From positions 124,001-188,000 of the forward strand of contig SJRY01000038.1 in NCBI GenBank assembly GCA_011319805.1: 64,000 nucleotides of DNA, read 5' to 3'. The notes under the pieces are model-generated. The model saw only the letters and a list, made by a program, of their open reading frames with translations, was not told where the DNA came from and did not search any database. This DNA comes from Macrocybe gigantea. Its lineage: Eukaryota; Basidiomycota; Agaricomycetes; Agaricales; Callistosporiaceae. Position numbers and translations under genes: made by a program. This document shows, in pieces, positions 38,557 through 50,285 of this stretch. Within the stretch, counting starts at the first letter, position 1; each line of letters begins with the position of its first letter.

Positions 38557-40429
38557 ATGAAGCTACGGCTCTTTGCGCTGTTGACAGCCCTCTCCACTAC
38601 CGTCGCCGTTCTCGGCGCACCTACCTGCGGCCTCGTCCCTCCCAAACAGGCGATGGTGAACGCCCATGCCACCGGCTCGAACGCGACGGAGGATGTGCTC
38701 GTCACCGCTTGGTATCCCGGCTGGCTCGGGAACACGTTCACCCAGACAAGATCTCTTGGTCGAAATATACCGACATGACGTTTGCATTCGGGTGCGCTTG
38801 TCGTCTTGTCCACATGTACATGTACATCATCCGGTCCGATTGCTTATACCGAACTTGTTAGTGTGACTACCCCCGATGTTAATGTCATCTCCTTGGACGA
38901 TATCAGCCAGCAGGTTTTGCCCGTGTTTGTTCAGCAAGCCAAGAGCAATGTGTGTCCCATTTTATTGAAGGATTAAAGTGTGACGTCTCATTTTTGTCTT
39001 CCGCGACAGAACGTCAAGGCTCTTTTATCTATCGGCGGCTGGACCGGCTCGCTCTACTTTTCACCCGCCGTCGCAACCCAAGAAAACCGTACCGCATTCG
39101 TCAAGGCCGTCGTCGGGCTCGCCACCAAGTACCAGCTCGACGGCATCGACTTTGAGTGCGTAGGTTCGCTCTTGCATAAACCGTTCATAAACTGATCCAC
39201 GTTTGATTTGACAGCTGGGAGTACCCCAACAAGCAAGGCATCGGCTGTAACGCCATCTCGCCTGATGATTCTGCCAACTTCCTCGCTTTCCTGCAGCAAC
39301 TCCGCCAAGACCCCGTCGGCCAGAACCTCATTCTCACCGCTGCGGTTGGCATCACGCCTTTCAACGGCCCCGACGGCACGCCCATGAACGACGTCTCCGG
39401 TTTCGCCAAAGTGCTCGACCACATCGGTCAGTCTCTTCTTTGCAGCTTCCCAACTATCCCCCGTGTTGATACTTGATCTTTTGTTCTTTTCAGCCATTAT
39501 GGCCTACGACATCTGGGGATCGTGGTCGACAGGGGGCGTCGGACCGAACGCTCCTCTGCAAGACTCGTGCGCGACCATGCCTCAAGGCTCTGGCGCGTCC
39601 GCCGTCCAGGCATGGACGACGGCTGGATTCCCCGCCAATCAGGTCAGTCTGACCCCCCCTGTTTCGGACGCACGGCGCCTCCCTACAATCAGGGCCTCGT
39701 GTCGCCGATAAGCTTCAATCATATCTGATGCTGACGCGAACGTGTAGATTGCACTCGGAGTCCCGGCCTACGGACATAGCTTCCAGGTGAACAAGAACGA
39801 CGCGATTCCCAACGGCGGCAGCAGCGCAGGCAACCTCACGCTCTACGCCCCCTTTAACAAGGCGCAGCAGCCTCTTGGCACCGAGGACGATGGCTACACA
39901 GGTACGAATAACGTATACGTCTGTATATACATCGTCTCACCTTCCTTTCCAGCCGGCGGAGTAGATCAGTGCGGCAACCCTGTCGGACCAAGCGGCATCT
40001 TCACGTTTGCTGGGCTCGTCCAGAAGGGATTCTTGAACCAGGATGGCACGGCTGCGCCAGGGATGGTGTATCAGTTTGATTCGTGCAGCAAGACGGTGAG
40101 TCTTTTCCGTGTTCCCGCTCATTTTCCTTTCGTTTTTGATTGACGTTTGTTTTGCCTTACACAGCCATTCATCTACGATCCCAACACGCAAGTCATGGTG
40201 TCCTTTGACGATGCACAGAGCTTTAGTGCGTTTTCTCTGTACGATAGCATGCCTTCAGTGTGATTGATTTGATTTTTTTTTTCACCTTCTTTCAGCGGCC
40301 AAAGGCCAGTTCATCGATGCCCAAGGCCTCAAAGGCTTTGCAGTGTGGGACGTCACGGGTGACTTCAACGACATCCTCGTCGGCTCGATAAGCGACGCCA
40401 TGGGCATCGACACCGTTTGCTCCGCATAA
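38557..40429 (+). CDS. Secreted GH18 chitinase
   Basis: Hydrolyses chitin beta-1,4 links by substrate-assisted catalysis. The signal peptide is MKLRLFALLTALSTTVAVLG (residues 1-20). A single GH18 barrel follows: VTAWYPGW, SKYTDMTFAFG, ALLSIGGWTGSLYFS, LDGIDFDWEYPN (DxxDxDxE; the Glu is the acid/base, split by an intron at about 39157-39213), IMAYDIWGSW, IALGVPAYGHSF, and GFAVWDVTGDFNDIL. About 440 residues; no chitin-binding module seen. Eight introns. One C is missing at 38740-38743 (cgttcaccc|agac); with it the text runs FTPDKISWSKYTDM. Likely acts in wall remodelling, nutrition or mycoparasitism. Confidence 0.93.
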
Positions 40430-41291
40430 TCCGCCCCTCACCCTTCTTTCTCTATCATATAGCATTTATTCCGCGGTAAAGAAACTGGGCTGTTGCTTGA
40501 TCGCACCCCAGCATCGGCGCTCTGGGACGCGCATGTCCATTCATTCATTATTAATTTTTTTTTGGCATTATTTTCTCTCATGCCTTTCTCCCCCTTTGTC
40601 TGTTGCAATTTATGCTTCGCGCTGAGCTTTTTTTTCTAGGAGGATCTAATTAGCAATGTACGATTATCTGCACTCACATTCATTTATGTATTTTAGATCT
40701 CGGATAGATGACTACAATGCAATTCAAAGGTGTTGACATTAATCGGCCTTGGGTGTCTGAGCCAATGAAAATCGGCAGCCCGCGTTTTCATGCTGCCCTC
40801 CGTTATACGAAAGTCCTTTGCAAGGGAACCGTAGGACTTTGTACAGTACACAGAAACAGACTCAAGCATCGAGCTTCATGATCGGTCTAGTTTGAGAACA
40901 GTATGTTTCATGGAGTCGAAGCCAGGCATCTGCATGCATGCGTCTGCCTCGTCCACAGCGGCATCTCGTGACTTCTGGACACGTACGGCATATCTATCCT
41001 GCAAGAAACGTCAGTATAAACGCCTTACTATAGCCAAGTGATCAGGAGTAAAGGGCTTGCTGAATTGGTCGAACGTCTTCACCCGCCCAGGTGCGAAGAC
41101 TGCACCAGTCAGCTACTTGCCTAGAGTGCTCTGACGTAGTAATCGACGCATAATCAGGTACGCTGCTTATCATGGTAAAGGCGGTGCGTTTGTCATCTTC
41201 ACGCGTTTTATCCTATGCATGTAGCGCAACCAGCTCCTTCAAGCAGTCAGAAAGACGCGTCATCGGATGGCATAAGAAGCCATGAACCAGA
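40430..41291. other. Intergenic region entering the duplicated promoter block
   Basis: The chitinase 3' UTR, then from about 40990 a block that recurs (inverted) at 51640-51290 and in part at 54600-54310: tatcctgcaagaaacgtcag, cgcataatcaggtacgct, tcttcacgcgttttatccta. This marks the left edge of the duplicated array. Confidence 0.6.
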
Positions 41292-41298
41292 TATAAAG
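41292..41298 (+). promoter_or_regulatory. TATA box of EasG-like gene copy 1
   Basis: tataaag 51 bp before the ATG, in the context agatataaaggatttgaaa. The same element sits upstream of copies 3 and 4, so it was kept through duplication. Confidence 0.55.
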
Positions 41299-41348
41299 GA
41301 TTTGAAATCTGCTGCATCCAACAACACATAGCAGACCTCGAAGACAAG

Positions 41349-42300
41349 ATGACCATCCTACTCACTGGCGGCACAGGAAAGATAGGCATTAAATTGGCCC
41401 GTCTGCTCAAAAACGCCAATGTCCCAGTGCTGATCGCAGCACGATCTCCGAGCAAAGTCCCAGAACAATATCAAAGCGTTCACTTCGACTGGCTCGACTC
41501 GTCGACATTCGAAAATCCGTTCAAGGCCGATCCAGGCATCGACAAGGTTTATATAGTCGTCCCACCCGCATGGGACGGGCCGCAGATCGTAAAATTGTTC
41601 ATCGATCTTGCCATTGCGAAAGGCGTCAAGCGCTTTGTCCTCGTCAGTGCCACTGTTCTTCCGAAGGGCACCCCGCCCATGGGCCTGGTGCACGAGTACC
41701 TCATTGAGAAGGGCGTCGATTATTGTGTCCTGCGACCTTCCTGGTTTATGGGTATGCTTCTCCTTACTTGACACAACGCGATTCTGAACAACTGTGGCCG
41801 CTAGATAACTTTGCCGCCCGATTTTTACCCGACATTCGAGATCAGGATATCATCGTTTCCGCTGCGGGAGATGGCCGCATGCCCTTCATCTCTGCAGACG
41901 ATATCGCCGATGTGGCATTCAAGGCCTTGACTGATGAACAAAGCCACAACACCGATCATATCATCGTAGGACCGGGATTGTACTCATACGGCGAGGTGCG
42001 CTTTTTCATTCTCGCTCTCGATATCTGACGTTAAATTTGACGCAGGCGGCTGCGATTCTGAGCCAAGTCTTGGGTCGGAAGATAACACATAAGGTCGTGT
42101 CAGTCGAGGACTCGAAGCACATATTCCAGACGTGGGGCGCACCCGATGAACTTGCATCGGCACTGGCAAACTTAGAGAAGTTTATTGAAGAAGGGAAGGA
42201 AGAACAGTTCTTCCACGAGCCGGTCAAAATCGTCGGGAAAAAGCATTTGAAGGAGTATTTCACAGACAATCGCGACCTTTGGATACCCAAGACAGTGTAA
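41349..42300 (+). CDS. EasG/FgaFS-like NmrA-type oxidoreductase, copy 1
   Basis: Three exons (41349-41751, 41805-41995, 42046-42300), about 283 residues. Extended SDR with the NAD(P)-binding loop LLTGGTGKIGIKLARLL, then KVYIVVPPAWDG, KGVKRFVLVSAT, VDYCVLRPSWFM, PFISADDIADVAF, DHIIVGPGLYSYGE and LSQVLGRKITHK. This is the pattern of the family that includes festuclavine synthase and agroclavine dehydrogenase (TIGR03649-type). No other ergot-alkaloid gene lies nearby, so the name indicates fold and relationship, not the product; it may reduce an imine or enone. No active-site Tyr-Lys pair of classical SDRs is visible, as expected in this family. Introns are in identical places in all type-1 copies. 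Confidence 0.85.
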
Positions 42301-42688
42301 TTTGGTGCTCGAACCTTTGTCCGTAGCGTTGATTTCAACCTAACGTGCACGTTTTTGGAATGAAAAATTTCAACTTGAACAACACCTGAGTAACCTTGAA
42401 ATTATTCAAGTGAGCGTCTGCTCTGGCGAAACAATGGATGCAGAGCAGTTCTAACGATTGCTTCATCTCCGACATCTACTTTGAGCTTTCCGCAATCTTC
42501 AATTGTAGATGAGACTCGCAAGAAGCCCATGTTAGTGAGCACGTTTCAACTTCAACAATAGCTGAATCATGAGTCACAGACTACCAGCCATCCGTGGCTA
42601 TCACTAATTCTCCGTGATTACTATCGGGCTGTAAAACGGCCTATCCAGAACATTCTCTCAGCCTTTGAGACTAGCTTTTAATACCACG
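42301..42688. repeat. Duplicated 3' flank of the EasG-like unit
   Basis: Bases 42355-42540 reappear almost unchanged, inverted, at 50225-50040 and in a more diverged form at 54950-55115 (shared text includes gaaacaatggatgcagagca and tcaattgtagatgagactcg). Bases 42590-42688 match the leader of the type-2 copy at 48220-48090. No gene inside. Confidence 0.75.
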
Positions 42689-42775
42689 ATGATCTTGCTG
42701 ATAGGCGGAATGGGCGAGATTGGCATCAGAGTCGCAAAGCTCTTACAGGAAGCAAATATCCCCGCTCTGATCTGA
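42689..42775 (+). pseudogene. Truncated type-2 EasG-like fragment
   Basis: Reads MILLIGGMGEIGIRVAKLL and QEANIPALI, then a stop; this is the first 28 codons of the type-2 paralog found on the other strand at 48088. Sequence homology ends at about 42770, marking a rearrangement breakpoint beside the PriA-like gene. Confidence 0.75.
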
Positions 42776-43039
42776 TAGCGTACTGGTACCAGAAGGTTGA
42801 GGGATCAATTTCGAGTTTCTACGATTGCATTCTCTATATGCAAGTCCGTCTGTACTTCTGGTGTACATGCCATGCTCCGTACATCGTGTACCCATTTCAA
42901 AGTTGGACGCAATCCATCTTTTTGCGCCCAACGTTCATGAGGTATCTCGTTACCAGATGAACTGAAGCGAAAGGAGAGGTGTATGATATCCGGCACGCAG
43001 GTCATCAGCTGCGTCATGTAGGATATGAGTGGGTACAAA

Positions 43040-44418
43040 TTATAGCCCTTGTTTGATAAGATCGAACGTCGGGATCGGATCGCAGTTTTCACCATCTGAG
43101 GACACAACGAAACCGCGTCGACACGAATCTGTCAGATCAGGAGTCCACATTAGAAACAAGCTAGTAGCGGTGGAGGCTTCAAATGTACCTATCATACATT
43201 GTTTGTGTTCGCAGCGTACAGAGTCGACATTGGGTATAGCGCTGCAGTCACGCCCACCGTCGCTGCTGCGCTCTGAGCCGCGTAGCTTGTCGACACACCC
43301 TCCACAAGATCTGTATGATCAAGAATGGATAAGGTCGCTCATGAGGAGGATATACAATCAATAGGGAATCTCGTACTCCAAGTCATTAACGATGTCAACA
43401 CAATCATACCCGAGCAGTTTCGAACGAGACCGCCCAACCGCGGCACTATATGACGGACAAGCCTTCTGACCGGGTTTCAGGCATCGGGGAGGATGCAGGC
43501 TGCGTCGCGTGGCGGGCGGGCTTGGAGGAGGTTGGGCAACTGTCCAACAGTCACCAGAGTCGTCAGCGGTGGCGAGGAATTGGTTGGTGAGCTTTAAAGG
43601 GCAACTTACCACATGTGTTGGACGGGGAGCGCGTGCACGTTGGGTCGGGAGCGAAACGCCCTTTCTGAGATGAACACCCATCTTTGCTTGTAGTACCAGG
43701 ATCCGAGAACGGCCGGCTGGCAGGGCAGCTAGAGAAAATTGGAAACATGAGAACGAGTCGGACAGCTTTGCTCCAAGTACATACACTGTGCAGGACGTGC
43801 TTGCAGATTCGGCCTATGCGCCCGCACAAGAACGATCAGTCAAACCAAAGTGCTCCTCTAAAATCAGCATTCTTACACTGAATTGGCCGGCGCAACAGGC
43901 GCAGCACGATGTCGCGCCGTGAACGTCGTTGAACGATCCTGGGGCGCAAGGAGTGCATGAAGTGACGTTGCCCCCGGTCGAATAATGGCCAGGAGAGCAA
44001 GGAGCAGGTTTTGTGAGAGCTAAATCGGGGCATTCATGTCCACTTGGGCACGGAGAACATGCTACGGAACCAGGCGCATCACTATAAGATCCAGGAGAGC
44101 AAGGTGTCGCAGCCGTTGCTTTGGAGGTTGAGACGAAATAACCTGGATTTGCAGGAGTGCATTTTGTGGCACCTGGAGCTACGTGATAATAAGTTTTCCA
44201 GGATAGTCATTTAATGTTGTCGCGCGCATACCATTGGAGTATGACCCAGCAGGACATTCATAGCATGGCTCAATACCAGCCGGGCTGAGAGAATACGTTC
44301 CAGGCGGGCATTTAGGATGCCGTCGAAAATGAGAGGTATGCTTGACTTGTCGAAACTGTGTTGAAGCAGAAGACATCATAACGAACGTAGTGAGAACGAC
44401 CAGCGTTGAAGAAACCAT
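43040..44418 (-). CDS. Secreted GCC2/GCC3-repeat protein with CPL1/PriA C-terminal domain
   Basis: Rebuilt from six or seven exons. The signal peptide is MVSSTLVVLTTFVMMSSAS. Cysteine-rich ephrin-receptor-like repeats follow (CPPGTYSLSPAGIEPCYECP, PCSPGSYSDAPGSVACSPCP, PCSPGHYSTGGNVTSCTPCA, PGSFNDVHGATSC). A second Cys region (CPASRPFSDPGTTSKDGCSS) and then a CPL1-like domain complete it: KACPSYSAAV...YDCVDIVNDLESCGGCV, DCSAIPNVDSVRCEHKQCMI, DSCRRGFVVSSDGENC, ending KQGL at the stop 43042-43040. Introns used for the end: about 43370-43304 (gtacga...tacag) and 43198-43135 (gtacat...gacag). CPL1/PriA proteins are fungal surface or secreted proteins of poorly known function. The combination with GCC2/GCC3 repeats looks unusual. 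Confidence 0.75.
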
Positions 44419-45037
44419 GATGAAAGAAAGAGAGATAGGTTCTACAGCGTCCTTCCTGGAAGCTCAGCAGAAAAAGGATGCTAAATACGGTCAAAGATGA
44501 GGCCTCGTGGACAAGAGATGGCTATGACCGACATCTTTATTCGCGGAATCTGGCCGACATAAGCCGGGGAAACGGGGATACAATAGAGAATCGCCATATC
44601 GGATCAAGAGCTGCCACTGATGACTTGAAATATCAGACTCATTGCCCAGAAAGTACAGATTCCAAGGCCGAGGATATCTGTGGCTAAGCCGGTACCGAGA
44701 AGGAATGGTCGCATCTGAGAAAGTAGAACAATAAGGGGACCTGTGTTGATAGTTTCCGTGCTTCTAGTCTTTGATGTCGATGTTGGCTTTGTTCCCAAAC
44801 GGAATACAATTGCAATAAGGGTGCCGGAATGTGATATACACCCCTTTAACGTGTCCTTCTATACCATGCAGATGCTTTGAATCTTCAATTTGCCGTGTGT
44901 ATGGGCCAGGATGATACAGCAAAGATTCTGTGACGGTATGGCAGTCTGTTTTCCAAAAGCTTGAGCACCAAACAACTTGCCGAGAAATTTGCCGAACCCA
45001 TGATCCATCCCTTTTTCACGAGCAGACGTCTTTCAAG
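44419..45037. other. Intergenic region, divergent promoters
   Basis: About 620 bp between two divergent secreted-protein genes. Frames at 44478-44687 (plus) and 44604-44798 (minus) have no motif. No element recognised. Confidence 0.4.
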
Positions 45038-45644
45038 ATGCTATTCGCCCTCTTTTCCTGGTTATTCCTTTTCCTTAGCCTCTCCGCGTTGGAGGCCTGC
45101 GCTCAAACTAGCACAACTAGCCGCAAGTTAGAGGTGCGTGATCATGTTTTTTATTTATCGATTTCAAAAGCTGAAAAGCCCTCAGGTTTATCCCCCTCCT
45201 TCCGGCACGCAGCAGCTCTACAGCACCTTCAACCCCATATTGGTAGACCATGCATATACGACAAACGCGAGCGAAATTCAATGGCTAATGGACTTCTACG
45301 GCTTCGAAATCGAGGGGACCATAGTCGGCTTCGTCTATAAAGAACAAATCGACGGAACTGTCCCACTGTATCGGCTCTATTCAGTTGGACAGAGAAACCA
45401 CCTCATGACTGCGAATGTCAAGGAGAAGGACCATGCCGTCAAGCGCCTTGGATACCACATCGAGGGCACTCTTGGTTATGTCTTCCCTAATGCGACGCAG
45501 GGCCATATACCTTTGTACCGCCTCTTCAACCCTGGCGTAATAGACCATTATTTTACATCTTCAGACTTCCAACATGAGGACGCAGCCAGGAATGGTTGGT
45601 TCAAACAGGGCGTCGCAGCTTATGTCCTACCTGAGCCATCATGA
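45038..45644 (+). CDS. Secreted DUF5648-like repeat protein
   Basis: Two exons joined over a 37-nt intron (45134-45170, gtgcgt...aaaag). Signal peptide MLFALFSWLFLFLSLSALEA, then three repeats of an aromatic module: STFNPILVDHAYTTNASE...GTVPLYRLYS, RNHLMTANVKEKDHAV...LGYHIEGTLGYVF...HIPLYRLFN, and VIDHYFTSSDFQ...GVAAYVLPEPS. The H-x-Y/F-T-T and VPLYRLY words are those of DUF5648. The fold is probably a small beta-propeller-like or carbohydrate-associated module; function unknown. About 190 residues. An ATG at 44930 extends the frame but destroys the signal peptide, so I chose 45038. Confidence 0.8.
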
Positions 45645-45958
45645 TACCTTACTCAGGTTTGTACAACCTTCGCATGTTCTTCCCTGCCTGATCTGTGGCC
45701 TGCAGAAACCTCCTATAGTTCTTCATTCTGAATTGCCAGAGTACGGAGGCAGCAATAGCTAACAGGTTGACCTTTCCCTACTATACCCAGCGACTACCTA
45801 TTGGATACACAGCAGAGAATATGGACAGACATAGAGCGGAATGATTACCATAAACTCTCTCGTCATAGGGCATTAAATAGTCATTGTAATAAAAGGCCAG
45901 CGGAGCGTCCAAAATATTTGGCTGGTGTTCATGACTTCCATGGAACGCCACCGCCACC
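45645..45958. other. Intergenic region upstream of SWC5
   Basis: 314 bp with no feature except an ideal Kozak context (gccaccATG) at its right end, which supports the SWC5 start. Confidence 0.4.
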
Positions 45959-46896
45959 ATGTCGACTACGCTTCCAAAGCACGACACCGATTCTGAGGAC
46001 GACTCTGACTATGTTCCGCCGGCTGATGCAGGTTTGTAAAGGCTGTTCCTTTAGCATCAAGGCGCGGTGTTCGCTGACCCTCCTTGCAGAATCAGACTCT
46101 GAGAGTTCATCTGAGAAAGAAACGAGCAAAGATGCGGTAGAGGCGCCTGCTGGAGAAACACAGTCGGAACAGGACGAAGAGACTAAAAAGAAGTATGCTT
46201 CCGAATGATCTCCCACTCTTGATATGCTAAGCTAGCTTTGTTATGAAGAACGAGAGACGCGCTCTGGTCAGCCTTCCAAGCGTCGCTGGAATCGCCAGCT
46301 CCAATGGCCCCCCAAACAAAGGAGATGGTCAAGATTGAGAAGCGCTACAGATTCGCCGGAGAGGATGTCGTGTATGTTGGCCCTTGCAGCGTTATAACTT
46401 ACCCGTTCGTCCATGCTTACTCGATCGCAGGGAAGTAGTTGAAGTGGCGGCGGATTCACCAGATACGAAGAAATGGCCCCTATGGCGCAATCCTAACGCC
46501 GTGGAGGCGCCCTCTTCTTTCAAGGAATCAATGACCTCGACCGCGGAAACGTCGACATCGACACCTCCAACTTCTCAACCATCATCTAGCATGCTCGCTT
46601 CCTCTTCCTCGGCCCCACCCGCGCCAGCCAAACGTCCAGGCCCGCGCAGGCCGAAAGTATCTCTGCCCTCTTTACCCAGCTCCTCCGCCAAACCAAAGAA
46701 GCTTTCGACGTTGGACAAGTCCGCGATGGATTGGCGGGCCCATGTGCGATCCGAAGACTCGCACGTCAAGGATGAGCTCGAGGCCAATCGTCGGTCGGGC
46801 GGTTACCTGGAAAAGGTGGAATTTCTGAAGAGGGTAGATGAGCGGAGGGAGGAAGCATATGAAGCAAGCAAAAGCACTAAACGCAGAAAACTATGA
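45959..46896 (+). CDS. SWC5: SWR1-complex protein Swc5 (BCNT domain)
   Basis: Subunit of the SWR1 remodeller that deposits histone H2A.Z; human counterpart CFDP1. Four exons. The N-terminus is acidic (DTDSEDDSDYVPP, SDSESSSEKETSKD), matching the histone-binding DEF/Y region. Then TRDALWSAFQASL, KRYRFAGEDV-VEVVEV and a Ser/Pro-rich linker. The C-terminal BCNT domain is KLSTLDKSAMDWRAHV...DELEANRRSGGYLEKVEFL KRVDERREEAYE, ending KRRKL (possible nuclear signal). Kozak context at the start is ideal. The gene lies between the inverted arms of the EasG-like array but is itself intact and single. Confidence 0.93.
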
Positions 46897-47105
46897 AGAT
46901 GTATGTATTCACCCCGCTGCTATGATCTTGACTGTATCATCCTAGATTTAGTGTTCCATGGTGTTATATCCGATGAAAGCTATTTTTTGATTCTATCAAG
47001 TTAACTGGCCATAACTACGCCGATCCATGGAATAAGATCATGCGATGCACCAACTTGGCACATTACACTGTCTATAACATGCTGTGACCTTCCAATTTCC
47101 ACATT

Positions 47106-48088
47106 TCAATTACTGATCCCATGCCTGGTATGTCTTTGGTTCTTGATCCAGACCTCCCGATTATCCACAATGTAATCCCGCAGGCATCTCTTCCCTATGA
47201 ATTTGTCGTTTCTGTGAAAGAAGGCCTCCTCCTTTCCGTCAGCGATGAACTTCTCTATATCTACCAAGACGTCAGCATAATCGTCGTCCACGCCAGCCGA
47301 TTTCCGTCACGATTTCGCTTCATCTCGTGATAGATGCCGGTGCACGATTTTTCTTTCAATTTCACTCAACAGTGTTGCCGCCTGCGTTTTTTGGTTTCCA
47401 ACGGGAGCGTGGTGATAGCACGTGTTGAACGCACGCCAGTGTATGTTTATAATCTGGTCCGACTATGACGCGTTCTGTATTTTCGATGCTGTCTGCCGTC
47501 AGCGCATCGAAAGCCGCCTCCGCAATGTCGTCAACCGATACAAACGCGATTTTGCCTTCGCCAGCGAAAGTCGGAATCTCGTCTCTGTCTCTGACATCCT
47601 CAAGAAACTGTTCGCCAAAGTTGTCTGCACGGCTGACGGTTCTATACGTGAAGAACGTGACCACATACAGGAAGAACGAAAAGGAAACCCGCCGATGAAC
47701 CAGGTTGGCTGCAGAGTGCAGCACTCGATGCCCAGTCCATCCACGTACTCGTGCGCTTTGCCCATTCCAGGCGCGCCTTCGGGGATTGCCGTTCCACACG
47801 CCAGAACAAACCGTGTGACACCTCGGTCGAGGGCAATGTGTATGAACTCCTTGATCAAGGACAGCATGTCCGGGATCGGCGGTCCAACGAGGTACACACG
47901 ATCGATTTTGTCGGCGACTTGAAAGGGGCTTCGTATGTTGCTTTGTCGAACCAGTTGAAATGAACGCCACGAAACGATGCCGGAGCATTGCCGGAACGGG
48001 ATGTCAGCAGAGCGGGGATATTCGCTTCCTGTAAGAGCTTTGTGACTCTGATGCCAATCTTGCCTGTCCGACCTATCAGCAAGATCAT
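47106..48088 (-). pseudogene. Type-2 EasG-like pseudogene
   Basis: A diverged relative of the type-1 genes: MILLIGRTGKIGIRVTKLLQ, FNWFDKATYEAPF, IDRVYLVGPPIPDML, RFVLACGTAIPEGAPG, CTLQPTWFIGG, ISVDDIAEAAF-like VSVDDIAEAAFDAL, RVIVGPDY, and a C-terminal DYADVLVDIEKFIADGKEEAFF. It is broken by a frame change near 47928 (FK|VADK, one G missing) and by an in-frame TGA near 47310 (aaatcg tga cgg) where the sister copy has tca tgg. The first break could be sequence error; the stop is a substitution and looks real. Confidence 0.75.
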
Positions 48089-48351
48089 CGTGGTGTTGTA
48101 AGTTAATCTCAAAGGCTGAGAGAACATTGGGAATCGGCCATTTTACAGCCCGATAGTGATCACGCAGAATCAGCGATAACCACGGATAGCTGCCACGCCG
48201 GTTCAATCTGTGGCTCATATGACTCTGGTGAGCGGACGCTCACTTGAATGACTTCAAGGCGACTCATCGGTTGTTCAGGTAGGAACGTTTCGTTCCGAAA
48301 GTTTGCACATTACGTGAAATCAACGCTATGGGCAAAGGCTCGGGCACCGGG

Positions 48352-49304
48352 TTACGCTGTCTTGTGCATCCAAAGGTCATGATTCTCTGTGAAGTACTCC
48401 TTCAAATGCTTTTTCCCGACGATTTTGATCGGCTCGTGGAAAAACTGTTCCTCCCTCCCTGTTTCAATAAACTTCTCCATGTCCGCCAGTGCCGATGCAA
48501 GTTCATCAGGTGCGCCCCACGTCTGGAATACGCGCTTCGACTCCTCGACTGACACGACCTTATGTGTTATCTTTCGACCCAAGACTTGACTCAGAATCGC
48601 AGCCGCCTGCATGAAATTTATTAACTGAACATCGAGAGCGAGAGCGGAACAGCGCACCTCGCCGTATGAGTACAATTCCGGTCCTACGATGATATGATCC
48701 CTATTGTGGCTTTTCTCATCGGTCATGGCCTTGAATGCCACATCCGCGATGTCGTCTGCAGAGATAAACGGCATGCGGCCATCTCCTGCAGCGGAGATAA
48801 TGATGTCCCGATCTCGAATGTCAGACAAAAATCGGGTGGTAAAATTTTCTGGCAGTCGCAGTCATTCAACATAGCGTTGCGTCAGGTGATGAGAAGCATA
48901 CCCATAAACCAGGAAGGTCGCAAGACACAATAATCGATGTTCTTCTCAACAAGGTACTCGTGCACCAGGCCCGTGGGCGGCGTGCCCTTCGGAAAATTAG
49001 TGGCACTAACGAGGACGAAGCGTTTGACGCCTTTCGCAATGGCAAGATCGATGAACGCTTTTACAATCTGCGGCCCGTCCCATGCGGGTGGGACGACTAT
49101 ATAAACCTTGTCGATGCCTGGATCGGCCTTGAACGGATTTTCGAATGTCGACGAGTCGAGCCAGTCAAAGTGAACGCTTTGATATTGTTCTGGGACTTTG
49201 CTCGAAGCTCGCGCTGCGATCAGCACTGGGACATTGGCGTTTTTGAGCAGACGGGCCAATCGAATGCCTGTCTGTCCTGTGCCACCAGTGAGTAGGATAG
49301 TCAT
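48352..49304 (-). CDS. EasG/FgaFS-like oxidoreductase, copy 2
   Basis: Intact three-exon type-1 copy and the most diverged of the four: GGTGQTGIRLARLL in the nucleotide loop, ENFTTRFLSDIRDRDIIISA after intron 1, ADMEKFIETGREEQFF and HDLWMHKTA at the end. The frame is open upstream to an ATG at 49355 (MDPKTTASDNTQINTSK), giving a possible 17-residue extension absent from the other copies; its TATA region also differs (gatataatgg). I chose the ATG shared by all copies. Confidence 0.85.
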
Positions 49305-50285
49305 CTTTGAGGTGTTGATCTGGGTGTTGTCGGATGCAGTGGTTTTCGGATCCATTATATCTAGGTCATGACTTCTTAGGCCATCCGATGACGCGTCTTT
49401 TTGACAGCGTCAAGCAGCCGGCGATGCGAGTCCAAGACGGTTGCATATGTTTTCAAGATGAAACGCATGAAGAGGTGACAAACGCACCCCTTCACCACTA
49501 TGTACCTGCTTAGCGCTTATGGATCGTGGTCTGAACTTGGACCGATCTGTCGGCGAACAGCTGACTGATCCTGTCCGGAACTAGTTTACATGGTGAATAG
49601 TGCTCCGGCTTCTCATGCATCCATGTCGATCGAGTTCTTGATCAGTGATATGGGGTCTATATGTAAGGCGTTTCTTGCAGGATAGATGTGCAACAGTGCA
49701 TTCTCATAGCATGTCAGGCATAGAGACATCCTCCATTAGGTGGCGTCGAACAACCGCGCCCCAATAACATGGAACGATCAGATCGACGCAAAAAAAACGT
49801 CATGATACGCAATTTGGGGAGCAGTGGTCATCAAGACAGCCCCATTCGTATGCAACCAGCTCAAAACTCGATGTTTGACCTCTGGGGCACCTTGGGCTAG
49901 GCCAGATTGTCTTGCCACGGGCATCCGGATGGTCCAAGATCAGTCTCCATTGCGACACTCGGTAAACTAGTCTGAAATAGGTGTATCATGAGCGCCTTTG
50001 AACACACCGAGGGGACGGTTTCAACTGGGCCCTTCAACCGACCATGCTCGCTAGCATGGGCTTCTTGCGAGTCTCATCTACAATTGAAGATTGCGGAAAG
50101 CTCAAAGTAGATGTCGGAGATGAAGCAATCGTTAGAACTGCTCTGCATCCATTGTTTCGCCAGAGCAGACGCTCACTTGAATAATTTCAAGGTTACTCAG
50201 GTGTTGTTCAAGTTGAAATTTTTCATTCCAAAAACGTGCACGTTAGGTTGAAATCAACGCTACGGACAAAGGTTCGAGCACCAAG
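49305..50285. repeat. Inter-gene duplicated flank in the array
   Basis: Contains a leader block related to those at 51240-51900 and 54260-54900 (gggcaccttgggc, gtttttgagcagacggg context) and, at 50040-50225, an inverted copy of 42540-42355. No gene seen. Confidence 0.7.
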
